Source of the DNA: Melastoma dodecandrum
Lineage: Eukaryota > Streptophyta > Magnoliopsida > Myrtales > Melastomataceae
Assembly (NCBI GenBank): GCA_029817715.1
Contig: JARUPY010000397.1
Coordinates: 2,790,001 to 2,854,000, forward strand
DNA length: 64,000 bases
Direction: 5' to 3'
Both the position numbers and the translations under genes were made by a program. The notes under the pieces were generated by a model that was given only the letters and a program-made list of their open reading frames with translations, did no database searches and was not told where the DNA came from. Shown piece by piece: positions 35,386 to 47,606 of this stretch (position 1 is its first letter; every line of letters starts with the position of its first letter).

Positions 35386-37572
35386 ATGGGGACGCTCGGG
35401 AGAGCAATATACACCGTTGGGTTCTGGATTAGGGAGACCGGCCAGGCCATCGATCGTCTCGGATGTCGCCTCCAGGGAAATTATTACTTCCAGGAGCAAT
35501 GTGAGCTCCCGGATCGTGGGGATTGTTTTGTGTTGTTCCTAGATCATTACTTCAAACCGAGTCCATTTCTCAGTTCCCCCGAGGTTTTTGTTTGTGATTG
35601 CTGGCGTGTTGACCCTTGGGAGTTGGAAATGGAAGCCTTCTTTTGCTGCTTTATTTGTTTAATATTTTTAAATGATGAGATTCTGTGCCCCATGTCGCGT
35701 CGTGTAATTATCCGCATTGATGGGCTCTTTTGTTTGTGTGTTTGCGTGTTGTTCCTAGTGTCAAGGCACCGGACTCTCATGAACTTGTTCGATAAAGCGC
35801 CTATTGTGGACAAGGAAGCGTTTGTTGCCCCCAGTGCTTCAGTCATCGGTGATGTGCAAATCGGCCGGGGATCATCTATTTGGTACGGTTGTGTCTTGAG
35901 AGGTGGGTGTGGGTCAACTTCTCGTGTCTCTTGGCTTTTGATTGAGTGTGACTTGTTGCTCACTCTTTGTGATCTGCATGGCTGAGATTTATGAACTGGT
36001 AGAACTGCTGTTTAATTATCATAATTCATATCGTAAATCTGTTCACTAGTTCATGTTGGAGGGATATATGAGCCTTCTTCCATTCCTCATCAAAATGTTA
36101 TTCTTTTTAGATGTTTTCAATTGTCAATCAAACAGGATCATTTTATCCTGGTTTTAATCGATGTGGAGATAAACAGATGTATGATAAATGTTCCAGGACC
36201 TCATTACCTCTCCAGCCATTTCTGATGTTTAACACCCAATACCAATCTGGAAACTTCCTTGCTTTCAAACTTGAATAATTTTGTGCCACATTGCCAAGAT
36301 TGATCGAAATTACCGAAATGAGTTTTATGGGCACTCTGTACTGCACTCTAGTTGTCAATTCTATTGCGGGCCCTCTCTTCATGTTCTCCCTAGTAAGAAT
36401 TCGTAATTTCTATAATTCGAAAAGGATTCGTTTTCTTTGAGGATTCTCGTCTCCGATTAGTCTTCGTGTCTACGATATTCATGTTACTGGATGCTTTGTG
36501 CAATTATCCGCTTGGCCTACTTGTTCCTTTTGATATCTCAGTAATACTTAAAATATCTCCCATATGTCTTAGCAGTTAGCATTATATTGACATATCAGGT
36601 CAATTTAGACTACCAAATGCCCCAGATTTTTGTTTTGCTTGCAATTATTTTGATTAGTCCTTGCTTTTCTAAACTTATCGATGGATCAATTTTGATTAAT
36701 CCCTCTAAAATAGTGCATGATTAGCTGTTATTCAACCACTGTACGGAGCATTAAGTACGGTATGACGTTCTATGCAGGTGATGTCAATAGTATCAGTGTC
36801 GGGTCTGGTACTAATATACAGGATAACTCTCTCGTACATGTTGCAAAATCTAATCTCAGCGGAAAGGTGTTGCCTACCATTATTGGAGACAGTGTCACTG
36901 TTGGTGGGTATCCTATGAATAAACTGCCTCTTGAATTGGCAATTTCACGTGGAATTAATCAATACAGGGCTTGAAACTGGTTTATCTAGGTCATAGCGCT
37001 GTTTTACATGGCTGTACTGTTGAAGATGAGGCATTCATTGGTATGGGGGCCACTCTTCTTGATGGAGTAGTTGTTGAGAAACATGGCATGGTTGCTGCTG
37101 GAGCACTTGTTAGACAGAACACAAGGATTCCTGCTGGGGAGGTAAAATTCAGCACTTGATCATTAGCTGAACGGACCAATGGTGTCAACTCGCTGAAATA
37201 TTACCAGAGATATGCATGTTACATTCAATATAACAATCAATTTATTTTATCTTCATGTGTATTCTTTTGATTTGAATCATTGGACAGGTTTGGGCCGGCA
37301 ACCCTGCAAAGTTCCTGAGGAAGCTCACTGATGAGGAGATAGCTTTTATTTCTCAGTCAGCTACAAACTATACCAACCTCGCACAGGTCCATGCCGCTGA
37401 GAATGCAAAGCCATTTGACGAGATCGAGTTCGAGAAGATGCTCCGGAAGAAGTTTGCTCGTCGTGATGAAGAGTATGACTCCATGCTGGGCGTTGTGCGA
37501 GAAACTCCACCAGAACTCATCCTTCCAGACAACATTTTGCCCGATAAAGCAGTGAAGGCTGCCGAGAAATGA
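35386..37572 (+). CDS. GAMMACA1: mitochondrial gamma-type carbonic anhydrase, complex I subunit
   Basis: Five exons, 35386-35500, 35759-35902, 36778-36903, 36990-37141 and 37288-37572, give 273 residues. After an N-terminal targeting/anchor region (MGTLGRAIYTVGFWIRETGQAIDR) comes the left-handed beta-helix of hexapeptide repeats: APSASVIGDVQIGRGSSIWYGCVLRGDV, LVHVAKS, HSAVLHGCTVEDEAFIGMGATLLDGVVVEKHGMV. Zinc-ligand histidines are present in LVHV and HSAVLH. The C-terminal helix includes NYTNLAQVHAAENAKPFDEIEFEKM. Plant gamma-CAs form the matrix-facing trimer attached to respiratory complex I and are needed for its assembly. CA1 versus CA2 cannot be settled. The same-strand neighbour downstream is the pfkB kinase. 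Confidence 0.94.
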
Positions 37573-38768
37573 GACTGATGTGAGTCTTCCTTTTGAACTA
37601 AAAAAAGAGAGCGCACACTTTTGATATGTGGATATTGATTGTTCTTGGAGACGCAATGGAGAAGGGTTAACTTCTTTACCCAAATAAATACCAGACCCTT
37701 TTGCTATGTGGGCTGTTGAATGGGTTCAATCTTCCAGTTCCCTCCGCCTGTTTTTTCCCTAGAGAGGTAATATAGCCTGCATCAAGAGAAACTCGAGGCC
37801 TTGTAACCGCTTTTATGATTATTTATAAAACTGCTTTTGCACCCTGGATAATCTCATATAATTGTTTATGCAATGCACATGAAAATCTTAGTTTCCTTAC
37901 CATCCATCGGATAAGTTTTGTTCTTGCTATGCCGGTTTGAGACTGTTTGATGCTGTTTTAATATCATGCTGTTCTAAGTAACAGGCTCCTTCGATTTCAA
38001 TGTGATAATTTGTTGCGAAGGAATTTCTGTAGTGTTTGCAATGTCTAGGATTGAGGAATTCAGGTAGTAGTTGCGAGGGAAGGGGGGGGGGCGCATGCGA
38101 GGAAAATCATGCCAGAAGAGTAAGTATGAACGAGTGATAGGCGTGCTGCAGTAGTCAATATGAATAGGAGGAATCTGGGGAAAAGACGACAAAAGCACAA
38201 GTTACTCCCCTTCATTTTCCATGCGTTGTTGTGATCCTCTGGAAATTGATTGTTGATGTAAGACAAGGGACAAGGATCCGCCATCTCTCTCTGCTGGGAG
38301 CCTTTGGCCTTTGAGCATGTTGTGCTGAGTGTGATATCCACCAGTTTCCTACCAATATCCTGAACTCAGTGACGGGCAATGTTAAAGAAAGTCCAATCTT
38401 CTTCCCTTATGTCTTTTTGGGTACCTACTGGGTCACCTAATGCTGAAGTAAATATTATATTTGATGGGTTTCTGATGGAAAGTTGGGACGACAATTCACT
38501 GGCAAGAACCTTGTTGAAATGTGAGCTTTGAATTCATCGGATTCAAAAACTAGTTCGGAAATTACACCAAAACGATGAAGCTTGCGGCGAGGGGGTAATC
38601 CAGGAATTTCCACCTGGAAGTGAAATATCAGGTGCTTCGCGTCTACTGCGACTCCGGTGGTCCTTCTTCCCCGCCCCTCTCTATAAATACATACCGGACT
38701 CCCGCCGGGGCTAACAAACTCGGGAACACAACGAACAAACAGCCGAGGCATTTTTGAAAATTTGTAGA
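37573..38768. other. gamma-CA 3' UTR and pfkB promoter region
   Basis: About 1.2 kb between same-strand genes. Beyond the TATA box at 38682 I see no gene. Minus-strand frames at 38060-38341 and 38455-38811 have no recognisable features. Confidence 0.5.
38682..38689 (+). promoter_or_regulatory. TATA box of the pfkB kinase gene
   Basis: TATAAATA within CTCTCTATAAATACAT, 80 bases before the start codon at 38769, a normal spacing. Confidence 0.65.
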
Positions 38769-40804
38769 ATGGGAGCCCAAATCTTTCCGGACAGAGCAGC
38801 CCTGCCGGCACCCGCGATCGTCGGGTTGCAGTCCGTAGCGCTCGTGGACCATGTCGCCCGGGTCGATGGTTCCCTCCTTGAGAGCATGATTAGCGAACGC
38901 GGCGGCTCTTTCCCTGTAGTTTTATTTCCTCCCCCTTCACCACCAATTCTGTTCTTTTGTATTGAACTGGCGATGCGTGTTCTAGCGGTTAGATTCGTCT
39001 TTTAGGTTCGGGCGTGCCGATAGTTCTTGTCCCTAGTATGTTAATGCGTAGTTGGATGATATCAGGTGGACATTGAAGAGCTCCAGCGTATTCTGCATGA
39101 ACTGAAGATCCGCGCGCTAACCACGCCTGGTTATCTGTCTCCAATTAAGACGATCGCCGGAGGCAGTGTGGCCAATACGGTTCGAGGGCTCAGCGCTGGG
39201 TTTGGTGTCTCCACTAGAATAGTCGGTGCCTATGGTGATGATGATGAAGGTCAATTGTTTGTGAGTAACATGAGCTTTAATGGAGTTGACCTGAAGAGAA
39301 TGAGGAGCAAGAAGGGGCCAACCGGTCAGGTCAACCTTTTGCTTTGATTTTATACTTTGTTTCGGATAACTGGTCCTCCAACGTATGTTTAATTTGTTGG
39401 ATTGAGGTGTTAGGCCATGCTTAACTTAGAATGTTTCAACAGTGTGTCTGCTTGGTTGATACTTCCGGTAATCGTACAATGAGGCCCTGTTTGTCGAATG
39501 CAGTGAAACTTCAGGTTGTTTCTCTTGACTATGCTGGTATATTTTTCCATTCTAGACACAGAATGACAGTTAAAGATTTGTTACGAGAAGTCGGTTGATT
39601 CTTAGTAATTCTTCCTTTTCAGGCAGATGAATTGACAAGAGAAGATTTTAAAGGCTCCAAGGTGAGAACCTCATTACTTTAGTATCTGAATAAGGATGGT
39701 CTTTCTGATGTGTTTCTCATCGATCATGTGCATAATAGTAGTGAAATGAAGTTAACTAAACCCTAAAACCGTGTTGTTCGCTTTTGCAGTGGTTGGTGCT
39801 AAGATATGCAATATTTAACCTGGAAGTAATTAAAGCAGCCATATCTATTGCGAAACAGGAGGGTCTCTTAATTTCCATGGATCTGGCAAGCTTTGAGGTA
39901 AACTTCATGTGTTGTAACTCCTATAGACATGCAAGAGTGATGTTTCTTTCAATGAACTTGATTCTCAGGATGATTGCTATCCGACAATTTTTTAATTCTT
40001 GAGAATCTTATTGTGAAGGAATGTAGGAAAAACATGGCTGACATGAGTATTACTCATCTTATCTCGCCATTGCTTTTTGGCCTCAAAAAATGTCTCAGTT
40101 TCTACTCGCACATTTGTATGAATAACAGATGGTCCGGAACTTCAGAATGCCGCTTTTGGAATTGCTGCAGTCTGGAAATATTGACCTCTGTTTTGCCAAC
40201 GAGGATGAAGCAACCGAGCTGACAAGGTTATGCTTTTTTCCGATCACCTTCTGCATTTTGATGCTACTGTTACAAAGGGAGAACGATAATTGAACTTTTC
40301 AATTCTGAATTTCTCCGTGTTTTCTGGGTGTAGGGTTGAATCAAATGCAGGACCAGAGGCTGCATTGGAATATTTATCTAGTTTATGCAAATGGGCAGTA
40401 GTAACGTTAGGCTCAAATGGATGCATTGCAAAGCACGGCAAAGAGGTGAGTCAATAGTTATCTGGTCAATGCTTGCGTATATTCTGTTCTTCCACTTTCT
40501 AACGGTTTGTCGTCACCAATAGAGTTCATGTGATTCAGTTTCTTTCAAATGCCAGGTTGTTCGAGTCCCAGCTATTGGGGAGTCGAGTCCGATGGACACA
40601 ACTGGCGCAGGAGACCTCTTCGCCAGTGGGTTTCTCTACGGAATGCTGAAAGGATTGTCTCTCGAGGATTGCTGCAAGGTGGGATCATGCAGCGGCGGAT
40701 CGGTGATCCGTACGCTCGGGGGCGAAGTGACCCCCGAGAACTGGCAGTGGATGTACAAGCAAATGCATGGCAGAGGTCTCCCTCTCCCGGAGACCCAGAA
40801 TTGA
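38769..40804 (+). CDS. pfkB-family carbohydrate/nucleoside kinase
   Basis: Eight exons, 38769-38915, 39066-39329, 39443-39514, 39623-39661, 39790-39897, 40129-40226, 40334-40445 and 40556-40804, give 362 residues. It has the ribokinase fold: TIAGGSVANTVRGLSAGFGV with a substrate-binding GGS near residues 85-90, IVGAYGDDDEGQLF, ISMDLASFE, CFANEDEATEL, WAVVTLGSNGC and the signature DTTGAGDLFASGF with the catalytic Asp at about 300. It resembles the uncharacterised Arabidopsis pfkB protein At1g19600, whose gene lies beside gamma-CA1, as here. The phosphorylated substrate is not known from sequence. The first donor (CCT-GTAGTT) is weak but the phase and the next exon support it. Confidence 0.92.
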
Positions 40805-41695
40805 TTTTTCGAGGCGAAGTGTTCGCGTAGGAAACGGACCACGTCGGAAATATTTGGCAATTGGACTCACAGGGAATTGTATGTGGTCGCCAGAAAGATG
40901 AATTTCAATGATAAATAATACGGCTGTTACAAGTTCAAGGTTTTAAAAGAAGAAACGAATGCTTACAGCCATAAAAAAGAAGGGAAAAACGGTGGTGTGG
41001 ATGACGGGGGCGGTGTAGACTCGCTGCTGGAGGTGCCACTGGAGCTGACGTCACTGCTGACGCTGTAGACTCGGTACAGTGCGCTGTAGACTTGAGCCCC
41101 GTGAAACAGAGTCTGGCAGACGTCAGACGTGGATTCGAAGGTCTCGGATGAACACCTTGGCGGCGGAAGATGATCGCCGGAACTACGGTTGCTCGTCCCA
41201 ACGGTGGAGGCGATGGTGGAAGCTGGGTGTCGAGACTACGGCTGTTCGTCTCGACGATGGGAGTGCTGGCGGAAGGTTGATCAACGGAGCTACGGTTGCT
41301 CACTCCGCTGTTGGAAGGATGACCCGATAAACCCAGGCCGCGGTATCTACTAAACAAAGGTGACGAGCAATGCAAAGCTTGTGTTTGGCTGATTGATCGT
41401 GATTTTTCGTAAGGAGAATCTGTTCCCCTTTTATACTGAATCTCGTGGTGTTCAGGATGCTTAGCACGTCTGACACGTTCTTAGGATATTTTGAAGGTCG
41501 TGGCCCTCTTAATCAACTCCCTAAAATCTTTGTAACAATTCGTGGCTTTTATCCAACTTAACCACTTCTCTTTCTTATATTAAATTAATTAAATCAAATC
41601 CCCATATTTTCTCCATACGAAGATCTTTCTAAATGGGAACGTGGCCCCATAATCTTTTTCCCAAAAATCTCATAGTCAAGATCTTTTCTGATCCT

Positions 41696-41852
41696 CGTAG
41701 GCTCTAACCCTCGTAGACACTGACTCTCGTAGACTTAACCCTCGTAGACTCTGACCCTCGTAGATGCGGACCCACGTAGACTCTGACCCTCGTAGACGCG
41801 AACCCACGTAGACTCTGACCCTCGTAGACGCGGATCTTCGTAGACTCGATGT
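41696..41852. repeat. tandem repeat, ~16/32-bp unit (CTCGTAGAC series)
   Basis: Eight or more copies of a unit like CTCTGACCCTCGTAGACGCG; a higher-order unit of about 32 bp alternates CCTCGTAGAC and CCCACGTAGA. On the minus strand it reads as repeated RVYEG-type peptides, without a start or family. Confidence 0.85.
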
Positions 41853-42200
41853 GGGTCAGTGAAGCTTTGTTCATAAAATGGCCTAAATTTATGAGATTTT
41901 TGCCATGTCAACACGAGCCCAGTATTCACGGGGCTTGGCCCAGTTGTATAAAATTCAGTTGGTTCGTGCCGTCCATTGGAGCTCCAACCATCGTTGGCGG
42001 TTATATCTGTGTATTGCATTACAAGAGAACTACTGCCATTTATTGTGTTTCCTACGTCTATATATGGTGTAAACATGCCAGTTTTACGATAACATTCCTA
42101 AATCCACCCAGAAATTACTGTATATGGAAGCATTCCACAAGAAGCTCCAGATGGATAAAATCTCGTGCTCATTATGGCAAAAAGTTTGTAGCGTCTTCAA

Positions 42201-42210
42201 ATATAAATAT
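42201..42210 (+). promoter_or_regulatory. TATA box of the mannanase gene
   Basis: ATATAAATAT, about 45 bases before the start codon at 42252. This implies a very short 5' leader. Confidence 0.5.
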
Positions 42211-42251
42211 ACGCTCGTGGATTAAGAACCACTGCAAAAGAATTTGATAAG

Positions 42252-43709
42252 ATGGAGCAAAAAAGTTTCAGGACTTTCCTCTTGGTGTTGGTCCTTGTCG
42301 TGATCGCGTACCCGGAAGCTTCTTCATGCGACGAGTTTGTTTCTGTGAATGGTGTTCACTTGATGCTGAACGGAAGCCCGTTCTATGCAAATGGTTTCAA
42401 TGCGTACTGGATGATGGTGATCGCTGCCGATGTATCCCAGAGGCCTAAAGTCACTGCCGCTTTCCAGGACGCTTCTGCACGAGGGCTCACCATCGCCAGA
42501 ACCTGGGCTTTCAGCGACGGCGGCGACTGGATGCCCCTGCAGATTTCTCCCGGGGTTTACAACGAGCAAGTCTTCCAGGTATTCCCGTGCTTATCTTATG
42601 TATCGGTTGTATGAAGGTGATGGTTGTGTGAGTTTCTCGCATCTTGTCCGAGAAGGGTCTGGATTTTGTGGTCTCCGAAGCAAAGAAACATGGGATTAAA
42701 CTCGTGCTGAGTTTGGTTAACAACTGGGTGGAGTTCGGGGGGAAGAAGCAGTACGTAGCGTGGGGGAAAGCCCAAGGTCAGACCGTTTCGGCCGATGACG
42801 ACTTCTTCACCAACGAAGTCATCAAGGGATTCTACAAGAATCACGTCAAGGTAACAAGAGCTGTGCAACTCTGTTTGATAGTGCCGTCCTGTAGTTACGA
42901 AAATATTTGGCTTTCCATGCAAATGCAGACGGTTCTTACTCGTCGGAATACCATTACTGGCATCGCGTATATGGATGATCCAACGATAATGGCCTGGGAG
43001 CTGATAAACGAGATGCGGTGCGTGTCGGACAAGACGGGAAAGACAGTTCAGGCGTGGGTTTCGGAAATGGCTCCTTATCTTAAGTCGATCGACAGGAAGC
43101 ACTTATTAGAAGTTGGGCTAGAAGGATACTACGGTGCTTCGAGGTCGCAACAGTACCCCCAGTACTTCCAGGTCGGGACGGACTTCATTGAAAACAACCA
43201 GGTTCCGGGCATTGACTTTGCGACAGTACATACTTACACGGAACAGATGTGAGATCAACCGAACCGAATCGGACAGATTAAACACCTCATTGAGATAGAA
43301 TGTCCGCTAATCTTGTTATCCAACTCGCAGGTTTCAGAACATGACAGAAGCCGATCAGCTCTCCTTCTTGAACAGATGGGTGCAGGACCACATCGTCGAT
43401 GCCCAAAACACTCTACAGAAGCCCGTCTTATTCACAGAGTTCGGGAAAACCCTGAAAGGTTACACCATCGAGCAGAGAGACCGGACGTTCAACGTGATGT
43501 ACTCTGGGGTCTACTCATCCGCGAGCCGAGGGGGAGCAGCCGCCGCGGCATTGTTCTGGCAAGTCCTATCCGAGGGAACGGAGTCATCCTTCCAGGACGG
43601 GTACGGGATCGTGCTAAGCAGGACATCATCCACAGCGGAGATTATCGCGCAACAATCCTCAAGGATGAACGGCATTAGGAGTATGCTTGCCCGCCGAGGC
43701 CGACTATAA
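42252..43709 (+). CDS. mannan endo-1,4-beta-mannosidase (GH5_7)
   Basis: Four exons, 42252-42578, 42656-42850, 42929-43248 and 43331-43709, give 406 residues. A signal peptide is clear ([18 protein letters not shown], about residues 9-26). The GH5 barrel follows: [49 protein letters not shown], acid/base Glu202 in [22 protein letters not shown], and nucleophile Glu317 in LFTEFGKT, then [11 protein letters not shown]. The secreted enzyme cuts mannan backbones in the cell wall, in germination, growth and fruit softening. NEMRC replaces the usual NEPRC after the acid/base Glu, a mild change. No disabling lesion. Confidence 0.95.
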
Positions 43710-44669
43710 GCTCGGATTCTCGCACTAAATCTCCAAACTCTGCTTCAAAAATAAACACACAGAAGACTTCAACGAAGATTGTCTTTTTCTTTTTTTCCAC
43801 CGCTGCATAAGCAAAAATCTGAAACGAGAATGAAGAAGTGGGCTTTCATTCTGGGCCTCAGGCCCATTCGGACATCCCTTCACCGCCACGTGTCGGTCTC
43901 AGGAAGCCCAGAAAAAGTTCATTTGCTCTCTTATTGGGGGAGGAGGAACTCTCTAGAATGATGATAAAAAATAAAGCCCAAAAAAGCCTAACTCTTCTTC
44001 ATCTTCCCTAAATCATGGGGACACGCGACCCTCCAAGTTAAGAACTTTGTCTTACCCGGATCAAACCAAAGCCTTAATGACATGCCAAAAAGTATATGCC
44101 CTTTTTCATTATCAGCATTAGTTAGGGATCAAGGCCTGCCTAACCCAGCTGTGTTGCTTTCTCTTTAGGTAGGTTCGAGTGGAGTGGAGTAGTTGTTTAA
44201 CATTCTTGGCAAGGAGTAACGACTAATGAAGAAATCTTACTTACTCCTCTCTGAATCTGCCCTTCACTCAGACATGAGAACAGGAAATGTCGTGTGGGGT
44301 TTTATCCCCCTTTGGAAAGGAACCCATGAAATTTGGACAAGTGGGCATTCTAGCCAAAGCAAAAGGCAAGAGCGCTTTTCTTATGAAGCAAGGATGTGGA
44401 AATGGAGGCGAAAGTAAATGAGGCCAAACCCCAGAGATGCGGAAAGGTTGGTTGAATGACTTTTTGAGGGTCCAACCAGAACCCAAAACCGACCAAACCC
44501 ACTTTTATTACAACCTTTGTAAATGATTCATGTGTGCGTGCGTATAAAATCCCCCCGTTTCTTTGTTGGCGATTGGAATCCACACGACTCGGTATCAACT
44601 TTCGCTCGATGTATTACCGCAAACCATTACCGCAAACCAGCCCCTTCCTCTTTCCTTTTCACAGTTGAT
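43710..44669. other. intergenic and promoter of the DUF4408/DUF761 gene
   Basis: Mannanase 3' UTR, then about 800 bases with no gene. A TATA box, TATAAAA at 44543-44549, lies 121 bases before the start codon at 44670. Confidence 0.5.
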
Positions 44670-45821
44670 ATGGATCGCTCTGTCCCCGCGGCCGTCGACA
44701 AGCCGACCAAGCGTCTTAGGAGGGGGCGCAGCAGGAGGATCTTCGACTCCTTGTTGTGCTCGACTGAGATCATGCTGATCTCGCTCTTCCTCCTCTCTTA
44801 CCACTCGTCGGGAGTCCCTGCCTCTGTCGAGATCGTGGGAGAAATACTAAGGCGAATTCTCTGCCTCTCTTCGAAGCCACTGCCTGTGTTCTTCATCAGC
44901 AACGTGATCATCCTCGCCATCGCTGTGTTGTCCGGGGTCGGCGAGGGGAAGAATGGGAGGACTCGAGGAGTGGCCGATGATATATATGAGGAGTACGTTG
45001 CTCGCTGCAAGGTAACATCTGCTGGAGGAAGGGACCAGGACGAGAAACGGATCGTTCTATATTCTGCATCTGGTGTGTCGACGGACAGGGGAAAGGGTTC
45101 TCGGAGTGCTGCTGTTGGGAGTGATGGTAGAGTGAAGAACAAAGGTCCTCCCCGCAGAAAGGGTAGGTTGGCCCTCCCTGGTGTTGTTGGAGAGGACGTT
45201 TCAAGAACGTTGGTTGCTGTCGTCAGTGACGACGGAGCAGAGGATGTTTCTCCATCTGAGGGGAAGAAAGCTGAAAAGTCCTCGGATGTGGCCAGCCCGC
45301 ACGGGAAGCGAATGTTGACTCTCCCAGGTGATGTCCGGGAACACGCCCACGCCCTGGAATCGCCAGCGACTAAGGAGCATGCCTCCTCCTCCACAGCTTG
45401 CAAGCATGTCATGCCAAAGTCTCCGTCAGACTCTTCAATAAACAGAGAAACTCATCCATCAAGCATATCCATCCTGGTTTCCGATGGTGGAAACAAGAAA
45501 GGCCCTAATTCCGACTCCGTGGCCAGTCCACGTGGAAGGGGAAGATCGGTGGCAGCGACCAGGACCGGTGCCGCCAAAACTGTAGAGGACATGAGCAACG
45601 AGGAGTTCAATCAGAGAGTGGAGAAGTACATAGCCAAGACCAGGAAGTTCTTGCGGGAGGAGAGCACCCTCGAGGTCGGTTTCGATGAACTTGGCCGATC
45701 ACCCAGTTATCCGCAGACATCGAACATCTCCAATCTTTCCAGAATCAACGAAGCACATCCCTCCACAATCCTTATAATATCAGCACATTTGCTTAAACAG
45801 GATAGGGGTGGTTGTGCATAA
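44670..45821 (+). CDS. DUF4408/DUF761 plant membrane protein
   Basis: A single exon of 383 residues. I chose the ATG at 44670 (MDRSVPAAVDKPTKR) because the TATA box at 44543 puts the longer in-frame start at 44523 upstream of transcription. The N-terminus has a basic patch (RLRRGRSRR), then two hydrophobic segments, STEIMLISLFLLSY and LPVFFISNVIILAIAVLSG, as in DUF4408 proteins. A long Ser/Lys-rich disordered region follows with three loosely repeated blocks (SPRGRGRS, SPHGKRMLTLPGDV, RKGRLALPGVV). Near residues 311-331 is EEFNQRVEKYIAKTRKFLREE, the DUF761 helix. Function is unknown; relatives are membrane-associated and often stress-responsive. Confidence 0.85.
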   Translation: MDRSVPAAVDKPTKRLRRGRSRRIFDSLLCSTEIMLISLFLLSYHSSGVPASVEIVGEILRRILCLSSKPLPVFFISNVIILAIAVLSGVGEGKNGRTRGVADDIYEEYVARCKVTSAGGRDQDEKRIVLYSASGVSTDRGKGSRSAAVGSDGRVKNKGPPRRKGRLALPGVVGEDVSRTLVAVVSDDGAEDVSPSEGKKAEKSSDVASPHGKRMLTLPGDVREHAHALESPATKEHASSSTACKHVMPKSPSDSSINRETHPSSISILVSDGGNKKGPNSDSVASPRGRGRSVAATRTGAAKTVEDMSNEEFNQRVEKYIAKTRKFLREESTLEVGFDELGRSPSYPQTSNISNLSRINEAHPSTILIISAHLLKQDRGGCA

Positions 45822-46383
45822 ATCTAGGAAATATTAGTTGCGAATGTGATGATCCTCTCATGGGGAACATAGGCAGCAAAAAATATCAGATGTGGTCATC
45901 TCGTCCCCCCCCCTCCCCCAAATTTTATCTTCTGTAAATAGGAGGAGGGAAGGAGACAACCACTGATTGCAGTTGCGATTGCAGGGTGTGGATGTGGGTG
46001 TGCTTTTTTCTTTTAGTGTGCAATGAAAGTGCTCTCACTACGTCAGAATTATTACTCTCTTCTGTCTCTTCTTCGACCTTATTTCTTGTCGCTATGATCG
46101 GGGGCGGGTTTGATGTTGCTTTTGGAGCCATTCGACCAAACAATCAATACCCAGAAGACCAGAAGAAGAAACCAACAAGTCATGTTCCACTCCACCAGCC
46201 ACACCCACTACAATACAAGTTGCTGTCTCATGGGCTGAGATCCAAACCAAACACTAAATCTTCTTAGAGTTTGTCAAAAGACAAGGCCCAAACTGATGTA
46301 ATAAAATCAACCCAGAATCCATTGCTCTTTCTCTTTCGGTTTTTCTTTAGTCCTGTTTCTTTAGGAACCCCAATCTTAAGTTA
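45822..46383. other. 3' UTR and intergenic
   Basis: Follows the DUF4408/DUF761 gene. Short plus-strand frames here have no known domains. Confidence 0.45.
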
Positions 46384-46399
46384 ATCAGGAGAAAATTCC

Positions 46400-47475
46400 C
46401 ATCTTTTGATTGACAAAATATCGATATTTGGACCAATTAATTTATCAACTTTACGTTTTGGCATATTATTTCAAAAGTTTTACTTTGGCCTTATTTCAAT
46501 TTTATTTTTCAATTTGACCCTATTCGTAGCGGCGTTTTCGATTTCGCCGTTAGCATTAATACGTGTCATTTGTTTTTCTTACCTGACAATGCTAATGAAA
46601 TAAATCAATGGCAAAATATCGATATTTGGCCCAATGAATTTGTCAACTTTATGTTTTGGCCTGACGTTTTAAAAGTTTTCAATTTGGCCTTAAATCAATT
46701 TTAATTCGAGGAGAAATTCGAAGAACAGGAACTAAAAACCCAGTAAAGTAGGAGCCTGACAACTGGGCTATCATCCCCCGTCTTGTTTTCAGCTTTGCTT
46801 CTCTCTTTACCTTTGTCGATGTTGGCTGAGATTTGTGCCATTAGGTTCATTTTCGACTCGTGTAATGACATAAAGAATTTACATTTGCGTCGTGTGCAGT
46901 CTGTTTTTACTTTAGTCCTTGCCTTTTCTTCTCTCCTCAATGAATGTCTTGAGGCCTCGCTCCCTTCCCTTGTTTCGTGAGGGAAACCAAATCGTTAGTA
47001 GAATAAGAGCCCGTGGGTCAATCATTTAGTTTATAGGCTGTTGAGAAGAAGAGTTCCCCTGTCATAACGACGAAGAGTGAGATAAGCTCATTTAGCGTGA
47101 TTGATCACAGACAACAAGCTCCTTGCTTCCCCGCCGACGTCCTTTCCTGGGTTTTTGGTTATTATTCCTCGAATTTCTCCACGAATAAAAATTGATTTAA
47201 AGCCAAATCGAAAATTATTAAAACGTTATGTCAAAACGTAAAGTTGACAAATTTATTGGGTCAAATATCGATATTTTGCCCTTGATTTTTTTTTCATTAT
47301 TATTGTCACATGAGAAAAATAAATGATATGTATTAACACCATTACGAATAGGGCCAAATAAAAAAGTAAAATTAAATTAAAGTAAAATTAAAAAATTTTA
47401 AAACATAAAAAAACTTAAAATTGACAAATTAATCGGATTAATCGATATTTTGCCTTATTCTCTTATCAACGCTGT
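46400..47475. mobile_element. foldback/MITE-like element with long compound terminal inverted repeats
   Basis: The left arm (about 46405-46720) is repeated in inverted orientation at about 47155-47470. Matching blocks include AAAATATCGATATTTGG with ATCGATATTTTGCC, TCAACTTTACGTTTTG with CAAAACGTAAAGTTGA, GACCCTATTCGTAGCGG with CATTACGAATAGGG, and CGAGGAGAAATTCG with CGAATTTCTCCACG. Each arm is itself a tandem of two related ~200-bp segments, each starting with (G)CAAAATATCGAT. The roughly 430-bp centre holds no transposase. Target-site duplications were not resolved. Confidence 0.8.
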
Positions 47476-47606
47476 GACATGATGTGACTGTTTCTAAGTT
47501 TGCTGGGAAGTTTGGTTGACTCGTATCTTTATCTCTGTCAGCTTAAAGTTGCTTCCTTTTTAGGTCACTCTACCTTTTGGTCGGAGGAAGCTGCATGTTG
47601 TCGGAG

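Larger units (their letters stand above)
40805..42251. other. intergenic DNA with short tandem repeats
   Basis: A GC-rich stretch (41000-41330) gives overlapping open frames on both strands without domains; it looks like imperfect internal duplication around CGGAACTACGGTTGCTC and relatives. The 32-bp repeat is listed separately. The last 60 bases are the mannanase promoter. Confidence 0.45.

Noticed and set aside
44523..44669. Longer start for the DUF4408/DUF761 protein
   Set aside because: The TATA box at 44543 lies inside this extension, so it would not be transcribed; MDRSVPAAV is the sensible start.
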